From the NCBI RefSeq assembly GCF_000715075.1, contig NC_134087.1:186589276-186653275 (forward strand): a stretch of 64,000 bases of DNA. Reading direction: 5' to 3'. Below the pieces are notes generated by a model. That model saw only the letters and a list, made by a program, of their open reading frames with translations, was not told the origin of the DNA and ran no database searches. A program made the translations under genes and the position numbers. Of the stretch, positions 57,453 to 64,000 are shown piece after piece. The DNA comes from Nicotiana tabacum (taxonomy: Eukaryota > Streptophyta > Magnoliopsida > Solanales > Solanaceae). Every line of letters starts with the position of its first letter. Position 1 is the first letter of the stretch.

Positions 57453-58701
57453 TTTATTTATTTCTTAGAAAAAAGAGAAAAAAAATGGACCACCTCGCTT
57501 AGATTTGCATTGGGCCTAAAGAATTGAGTTTTTTGCTCAAATTCTTTGTTTGCTTAAATGTTCAGCCTTTTTCCACACCCCTTTATCTTTATTCAGTTTT
57601 ATTTATTATTTGACTCCTAATTAGTTTACTGATTTATGTCCACTCAATACAATGACTAAAGGTACAATAACAACATAAACACTTAATAAAAATAAATAAT
57701 AAAATGAACTACATATGAAATAAACCTTCATTTATATATATATATACTCCTGGAATGAAAATATTGTTAACATATACTTCTTTCAACTTTCAGTATAAGA
57801 AACTTACTTCCAACACCAATTCTAAGAAAAGATAAATTAAACTAATGTTACTTTGTTGCAACTTATAGCCAAGTAGACATATTTCGGAATTCAAACCACA
57901 TGTCGAAATTGAAAACTAAAGCATTTCTTGACATAGCCAGCATTTATTCACAAACATGCGTACTTACCATTCATAAACTAAAAAAAATGTATTTGCAATT
58001 AACAAAGAGCACAAGTTAAAACTTCAAACTTTTTTACATCAAATTCAAAGTAATCTGAGTACTACATAGTTGAGATAAATACCTAGATAGCAGAGAAGTG
58101 AGCAACAAGCAGCACAATGGACTCCAAATTTATACAGAAACTATCAAACTAGCTCATGTTAAACCAACGACAACAGAAATCAGCTCAAGAACACCCAAAT
58201 AACTGAGGGACAACAGTATATTTTAAAACCAAACATAAAAAGACTGAAACTCTTTCTTCTCTAAAATCTCCTGCTAACAATTGTTTTCAAAGTCTTATCT
58301 AGGTGTTATAAACTCACTGATGTTGTTCTCTCTCCTTTTTTTCCGAGTGTATCTGTTTATATAAAATAAGAGAGAGTGTAAGTATGAGTTGTAAAGAGTA
58401 AGAGTTAGAAGGTAAGAGGAATCGTGAGATGTGTGTTGTGAGTGTAATGTGGGGGAGTTTGGGAAAAGGGATAAAGTGAGAGGGGACAAAGAAAAGTGGG
58501 GGAAAAAAGAGAATGGAGAGGGGACAAAGAGTTGGGGATAAAGGAGAGTGGAGTAGGGAATACTTTTGTGAGTGGAAAATGAGTGTATGCTTAGTGTAAA
58601 GTATCTGAGGGAATAATTGTGTTGGTGGTAAGGTGTGTGCTAAATAACGTGAGGGAGTTGAGAAAAATTCAAGAATGGTCAAAAATTAGGTGCTCATAGC
58701 A

Positions 58702-58716
58702 TGCCCCTCTTTGCTT
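58702..58716 (-). other. Polypurine tract of element III
   Basis: AAGCAAAGAGGGGCA on the minus strand, next to the LTR start. Nearly the same as the PPT of element II. Confidence 0.75.
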
Positions 58717-58813
58717 GGAAACATGAAAAGTTTTCAGGCAAAGACAAGGTGAGCCATGTGACTAATTTTTGATCAATTCATTACTCAAAAGGAAAAGAAA
58801 TAAAAGATAGGGT

Positions 58814-58881
58814 GCAACCGAGTCATGGTTTTGGACGGCCTACATATCTTAGGTTATAGGGGAGTTAGGTCACGTGTAGCT
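58814..58881 (-). other. Structured junction module, copy III-4 (near PPT)
   Basis: In element sense: GCTACACGTGACC, a diverged inner loop, then ATATGTAGGCC. The outer stem CTACA/TGTAG is fully paired, where II-4 has CTATA/TGTAG. The inner hairpin is weak, so this is the least certain copy. Confidence 0.45.
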
Positions 58882-59642
58882 CAAAGAAAAGGCTAGAATA
58901 CTGAGTTAAGGAGTCGAGTGAGGTTTCGTCGAGGCTCCGGTACGCGGCTTTGTTTATTACATCAAAAATATAAATAAAAAAATACATTAAAGAAAATGAA
59001 AATACAAGATCATATCTATAAGTCCTCTGAAACTTGATCTTGTGTCTTGACTGGTTCTTCTTTGCAAAATCTGATCGGAACCTTGATGCTTGCTAATTGC
59101 AGGTGCTATTTTATTCTTCTACAGCTCTTCTGATCAAAACGGGAAAATGCAATGCATCGTGACTTCGGTCATGTCTTGAACAGTCTGCATCTTTTCATCA
59201 CTTTTGTATTTTGGACTCACTTCTTTTTCTTTTCATTTCTTTCTTCTGGATTGAGAATTCTTCTTTTGATCATCTCGAACCCTGTGCCTTGAGGTCAAAC
59301 CTGCTCATATACTAAAATAAACAAACGAACGGAATTTTTTCGCCCCAGTTTTCATTAGGAAAATTTCGTGAGTTATTGTAACAAAATTCTAAACTACTTC
59401 TTTTAAAGCACTAAAGTGTCGGAATTGGTGTACCCTAGAAAAATACAATTCTTTGGGATGGTGTACCCTGATTATCTAAATGGTGTCTCAATTAAGGATT
59501 GACGTACCTTATGTTGGAAAACAAAGCTAGGGAATGACGTACCTTATACTGGTAAGGAAATGTAACTAGGGGTTAATGTCATGTATTATTGAAAAAGGAA
59601 ATGTAACCAGGGGTTGACACCCTGTATTACTGACAAAAATGT

Positions 59643-60655
59643 TGAATCCCCCTGGGTGATAAAGTTCTCCCTGGGTTAAGCTACAAAAACTAAGCATGGG
59701 CGAAGAGTACTTCTACCTGGAAATATGAGATAGATCCCCCTAGGCGAAAAAGCTCTACCTGGATTAAGCTATGAAAACTAAGCCTGGGCGAAAAGTACTT
59801 CTACCCAAAAATATGAGTTGGATCCCCCTAGGCGAAAAGGTTCTACCTGGGTTAAGCTATGATAACTAAGCTCGGGCAAAAAGTACTTCTACCCGTAAAT
59901 ATGATATAGATCCCCCTAGGCGTAAAGGTTCTGCCTGGGTTAAGCTATGAAAACTAAGCCTGGGCGAAAAGTACTTCTACCCGAAAATATGAGCTGGATC
60001 CCCCTAGGAGAAAAGGTTTTACCTGAGTTAAGCTACGAAAACTAAGCTTGGGCGAAAAGTACTTCTACCCAAAAATATGAGATAGATCCCCCTAGGAAAA
60101 AGGTTCTACCTGGGTTAAGCTATGAAAACTAAGCATGGGCGAAGAGTACTTCTACCCGGTACTATGAGCTGGATCCCCCTAGGCAAAAAGGTTCTACCTG
60201 AGTTAAGCTGCGTAAAACAACCTGAGCGAAGAGTACTTCTACCTGGCACTACGGGCTGGATCCCCCAGGCGAAAAGCTTCTACCTGAGTTAAGCTGCATA
60301 AAATAACCTGAACGAAGAGTACTTCTACTTGGAACTATGGGCGGATCCCCCTAGGCGAAAAGGTTCTACCTGGGTTAAGTTACGAAAACTAAGCCTAGGC
60401 GAAAAGTACTTCTACCCGAAAATATGAGCTGGACCCCCCTAGGCAAAAAGGTTCTACCTGGGTTAAGCTATGATAACCAAGACTGGGCAAAGATTACTTC
60501 TACCCGGAAATATGAGCTGGATCCCCTAGGCAAAAAGGTTTTACCTGGGTTAAGTACAAATAACAACCTGAGCGAATAGTACTTCTACCCGAAACTATGA
60601 GCTGGATCCTCCTAGGTGAAAAGGTTTTACCTGGGTTAAGCTACGTAAAAATAAG
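59643..60655 (-). repeat. Tandem array, about 12 copies of an 88-bp unit
   Basis: Units start near 59645, 59733, 59821, 59909, 59997, 60085, 60172, 60259, 60343, 60432, 60520 and 60605, so the period is 84-89 bp. Each holds GATCCCCCTAGGCGAAAAGG, a CTACCTGGGTTAAGCT word and 'aagtacttctaccc' on the plus strand. It lies in the 3' UTR of element III, a known seedbed for satellites in Tat elements. Confidence 0.9.
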
Positions 60656-61880
60656 AGGTGTGAACAATAGTGATGTATGCCGAAAGTAAAAGAAAAATAG
60701 AGATTTTAAGGAGCTTACATTTGGTGACATTCGTTCTTTTAGGATCGACATTCTGCACCGCTTTGTTCCTGCTTCAAACAAAGAAAAATTTATGAGTTTT
60801 CAAAGTGGTGGTTAGTTTTTGGCCTTGATGCCCTGAGTAGCTTGTTTCACGGCCACTGTTGTCGAAGAACCGATTCCGTCAGCGTGGTACCAAGATGCTC
60901 TGTCGCTCTGTATCATTTGCTGGAGACCTTGGATTTACAATATTGCCCCCAACAGTTTCATACCCAGATGTCCATGGTACCGCTACCCTTATCTCTAAGG
61001 CAATGCATTTTTTCTTTAAAATCAAACTCAGTTGTCTTGCACCCAATATCAGTTTGTGTCCGTAGTGCTTATCAACTTTTCTCATGAAACAGGTCTTGCT
61101 CATGTGACTTTTCAGTTTCTTTGAAACAATTTGTTCGCCTGATTGAATGAGATCTCAGATGTATTCGTGCCTTCGTCAATGCTATATATACCCCAAATTG
61201 TGCTCGATATCGCGGGAAAACTGTAGCTAGTTTTGTAGTCATTTCTTTGCTTCGCCTTTGATGCAGGATTAGACCGAAAGGGACTCAAAGAAAAATTAAA
61301 GGTAAAAACATAATAATAATTGAAAGTGAAAATGACCTGTGTTTAAACAAAAGGTGTCCTTTTCGGGGAAAGGAATAGGGAGACTTATCTAGAGGTGTGT
61401 GCCGACTTCAATGAATCATGACATGCATTTTGGACTAGACGCCTGATCTGTCTAGGCTATCTAATTCTCAAAATCCAATGCAAATGTTCATCTTGAATTT
61501 GTCTTGATTGTGCTCATGCCGGAGAATAAAAGGCCCTCATTCGGCTAGTAGCGCCTTTTGCAGGTTTTCGCTAACTAACCTCTCTCATTTCTCTGCTCAC
61601 TGCCGCCTTATAGTTCCTGTACGGGTTTTCACTGATAAGACTCTTTCATTTTTTTAACTAAGATACTGCATGAGGGAGGTTACCCAACTCCCTTGGTATG
61701 GGGACTTCAAACATTCTCAAAAAGCATCGATCAGAAGTTCTTGAAAGGTAAAAAAGGTGTAATGAACCTTGAATTGAATTACAACTTTTGGAAACCACTT
61801 TTACAGAAACATCGTGAAATAATACAAACTTCTGCCCCAGTTTTGGAGTATTGGAAATATGGATACTTTTGTTCTGATAG

Positions 61881-61939
61881 GACCGAACCCGGGGTAAGGC
61901 TGCCTACGTATCCTTTCGGAATCAGGTCGGACGTAGTTC
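61881..61939 (-). other. Structured junction module, copy III-3 (after integrase)
   Basis: In element sense: GAACTACG, spacer, CTGAT, tight hairpin TCC-GAAA-GGA, TACGTAGGCA and a second short hairpin. The outer stem is CTACG/CGTAG. It corresponds to II-3, which has CCC-GAAA-GGG: one compensated pair. Confidence 0.68.
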
Positions 61940-62147
61940 AATGACTCAGAAATTTGTTGTTTGGCTTTTCTTTTTCTTTTTCTTTATTACAAGTACACAA
62001 ATTCCAAAAAATGAGAAACAAGGAAGCCAAAGACGGCTCACAAGGATTAACAGAAGGGTGACACCAATTTGAATAGCGAGCAAATGATAGTCTTTGTCAC
62101 TTCGATCTGAGAAAATCAATGCGTGAAAATTCTATAGTGGGTATATA

Positions 62148-63260
62148 TCAGACATAATATCTTTTAATAGCATCTACATTAATAGTCATGTCTGGTACCC
62201 ATCCTTCTTTATCTACCAAGTGCAAGGCCCCTTTTGGTAACACTTTCTTGATGATGTAGGGTCCTTGCCAATTCGGGGTGAATTTTCCTTTAGCTTCTAC
62301 CTAGTGCGGAAGGATGCGTTTCAAAACCAGTTGGCCTACCTCAAACTGCCTTGGGTGCACTTTCTTATTGTAAGCACGTTCCATTCTTTGCTGGTATAAC
62401 TGGCTGAAACACACTACTACTAGCCTTTTTTCATCGATCAACATCAGTTGTTCTAATCGGGTCTTGACCCATTCGGTGTCTTCAATCTCTGATTCCACAA
62501 TAATTCGGAGAGAGGGAATTTCGACTTTAGCGGGTATTATAGCTTCAGTTCCATATACAAGTAGATACAGAGTTGCACCAAAGATGTGCGAACAGTCGTG
62601 CGGTATCCCAAAAGAGCAAAAGGCAACTTTTCATGCCATTGCCTGGAACCTTGGATCATCTTCCTAAGAATCTTCTTGATGTTCTTGTTCGCCGCTTCAA
62701 TGGCTCTATTGGCTTTTGGCCGGTAAGGGGTAGAATGGCGATGCATGATTTTAAATTGTTCGCATACCTCCTTCATCAAATGACTATTTAGATTAGCCTC
62801 ATTGTCCGTGATAATGGTCTTTGGGATACCAAAGCAATAGACGATGTTAGAATGAACAAAGTCTACCACTGCTTTCTCGGTGACTGCTTTGAAAGTGACG
62901 GCCTCCACCCACTTGGTGAAGTAATCAATTGCAACCAAAATGAACATATGCCCATTTAAAGCCTTCGGCTCGATTGGCACAATAACATCCATTCCCCAAG
63001 CGACGAAAGGCCAAGGAGAGGACATGGGATGCAACTCCGAAGTAAGCGAGTGAATCAGGTCACCATGAATCTGGCATTGGTGACACTTGCGAACAAATCT
63101 GAAGCAATCTCGCTCCATAGTAAGCCAATAATACCCTGCATGCAGAATCTTTTTCGCCAAAATATATCCATTCATATGAGGTCCGCATACCCTCGAATGC
63201 ACTTCACTCATGATCCGCTCTGCTTATGTGGTATCTATGTATCTCAACAAATTTAAATCT
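62148..63260 (-). pseudogene. Integrase domain of element III pol
   Basis: The open frame 63211-62537 holds the HHCC site (His5, His12, Cys43, Cys46 from its first Met) and the catalytic triad D75, D136, E172 with 35-residue D-E spacing. The residue after TDN is Glu where element II has Gly. A frameshift near 62570 moves the C-terminal part into another frame (62498-62301), and a TAG at 62298-62300 follows PH. The last block again ends KRYYV at about 62148. The region upstream of 63211 carries several stops. Confidence 0.85.
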
Positions 63261-63999
63261 GGGGGTCCTTTTGTACAGAATTTCCCCATTCAGGAAGAAA
63301 CCACTGGCGAGCCGCCTTATAGTTCTTTTTTGATCTCCTTTGGCATTCTCTTGATATTCTCTTGTTTTCATGAACCATTTTATGACATGTTACCATGGTT
63401 TTCTGTCTCAATTGTATTGCATTAACCGTGTTGATTCCGAACTTGGATTTTTAGTGGATCAATATGAGTGTTGCCTGGATAAGGGAGCATCGAGGCTAAA
63501 GTAGCCATGGCACCGACTAGCTCGTTGTGAAACCTGGGAATGTACCTGAACTCGATGGATTTGAATCTTTTGCACATGTCTTGCACACATTGTTTGTACG
63601 GAATAAGCTTGATGTCTCGAGTCTCCCATTCGCCTTGGGCTTGCCGGATAAGCAAGTCAGAACCTCCCATAACCAATAGTTCATGCACATCCAGATCGAT
63701 GGTCATATTCAAACCCATGATACAAGCTTCGTATTCTGCCATATTTTTGGTATAGAAGAACCGAAGTCGGGTTGTTGCAGGGTAATGATGTCCAATAGGT
63801 GAGATGAGATTGCCCCGATCCCAACTCCTATGATATTGACAGCCCCATCAAAATACATTTTCCATACAGGGTGATCGTCTGGAAATACTTCCTCTATTGA
63901 GTTGACCTCTTCGTCTGGGAAGTATGTGCTAAGTGGCATATACTCATCATCAACTGAATTCTCTACCAAATGATCTGCCAAAGCCTCTGCTTTCATCGC
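63261..63999 (-). pseudogene. RNase H domain of element III pol, partial
   Basis: This degrades the RNA strand during reverse transcription. In element sense: ALADHL, an acidic spacer, YFDGAVN (first catalytic Asp), a frameshift near 63740, AEYEACIMGL (Glu), GGSDLLIRQ (Asp), and a final block FHNELVGAMATLA where family members usually carry Asp in the AD-x-LA motif; here it is Gly. This is the archaeal-like RNase H characteristic of Tat, and it shows what element II has lost. A stop-rich stretch (63261-63421) separates it from integrase. Confidence 0.78.
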
Positions 64000-64000
64000 G

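Larger units (their letters stand above)
55787..58701 (-). repeat. 3' LTR of element III, main segment
   Basis: Minus-strand LTR running from the PPT of element III at 58702 down to the split at 55787, then continuing at 34143. On the minus strand it opens near TGCTATGAGCACC, resembling the TGTGAGAACG start of element II. Blocks such as 'gtggttctagcacggtcgct' match the LTR of element II in reverse. A MULE-like element (56577-57452) and an ATT microsatellite lie within. The remaining sequence is AT-rich with no ORF. Confidence 0.72.
58717..62147 (-). other. 3' untranslated region of element III
   Basis: 3.4 kb without recognisable coding sequence. In element sense: a purine tract (61970-61990), module III-3, a block matching the 49440-49640 triplicate (about 61530-61660), then a stretch with no repeat (60660-61500), the 88-bp array, a field of related short words ('gacgtacctta', 'ggtgtaccct', 59400-59640), and module III-4. 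Frames at 60842-61103 overlap on both strands and are not supported. Confidence 0.6.
58702..63999 (-). mobile_element. Element III: internal 3' part of a Tat/Ogre element
   Basis: On the minus strand, from the right edge: RNase H, integrase, long 3' UTR with modules and tandem arrays, PPT. The organisation matches element II. It continues beyond the window, so ORF1, gag, RT and the 5' LTR are not seen. Confidence 0.85.

Noticed and set aside
59643..60655. CRISPR-like array
   Set aside because: Units are contiguous tandem repeats without unique spacers, in plant DNA.
60842..61103. Overlapping frames on both strands in the UTR of element III
   Set aside because: Three frames overlap with no protein similarity and no counterpart in element II.

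Overview
The window is plant nuclear DNA made almost wholly of nested, decayed LTR retrotransposons. No intact host gene was found. The repeat types (4-kb-LTR Tat/Ogre-like Ty3/gypsy elements, LTRs starting TGTAAYGACC, Stowaway-like and hAT-like MITEs) fit a Solanaceae genome, perhaps Nicotiana; that is inference from family resemblance, not a database match.

Layout. (1) 1-7383, minus strand: 5' part of a Tat/Ogre element (element I), running off the left edge: start of pol, a protease/G-patch region, gag, ORF1 and leader. (2) 7384-9522: an LTR-end-like fragment, an AT-rich repeat field and a possible copia-like PBS/LTR remnant. (3) 9523-27358: a non-coding (LARD-like) gypsy element with TSD AAACC. 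A second copy of the same family (12713-21835) sits inside its 5' LTR. (4) 27364-33878: AT-rich DNA with several MITE or foldback elements and a 5'-truncated SAUR-like fragment between inverted repeats. (5) 33879-58701: a minus-strand 3' LTR of a third Tat/Ogre element (element III), split by a complete plus-strand Tat/Ogre element (element II, 34144-55781, LTRs of about 4.15 kb, TSD TTCCC). A 168-bp tandem duplication spans the 3' LTR/flank junction. (6) 58702-63999, minus strand: 3' UTR with an 88-bp tandem array, then integrase and RNase H of element III, running off the right edge.

Element II shows the full family plan: LTR, tRNA-Arg-type PBS, leader, ORF1 (DUF7745-like plus coiled coil), gag with a CCHC knuckle, protease, G-patch-like segment, a predicted in-frame intron of about 189 bp, RT, a largely deleted RNase H, a still-open integrase frame, a repeat-rich 3' UTR, polypurine tract, LTR. 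Every element's reading frames are broken somewhere, so none looks autonomous.

The most interesting signal is a non-coding module of about 60 nt that recurs in element sense at the boundaries of the coding blocks (before ORF1, ORF1/gag, after integrase, near the PPT). I found eight copies in three elements. Each can form an outer CTACG/CGTAG-type stem enclosing a variable hairpin, followed by a second hairpin. At three matching positions in different elements the inner stem differs by paired, compensating substitutions, which suggests a selected RNA structure.
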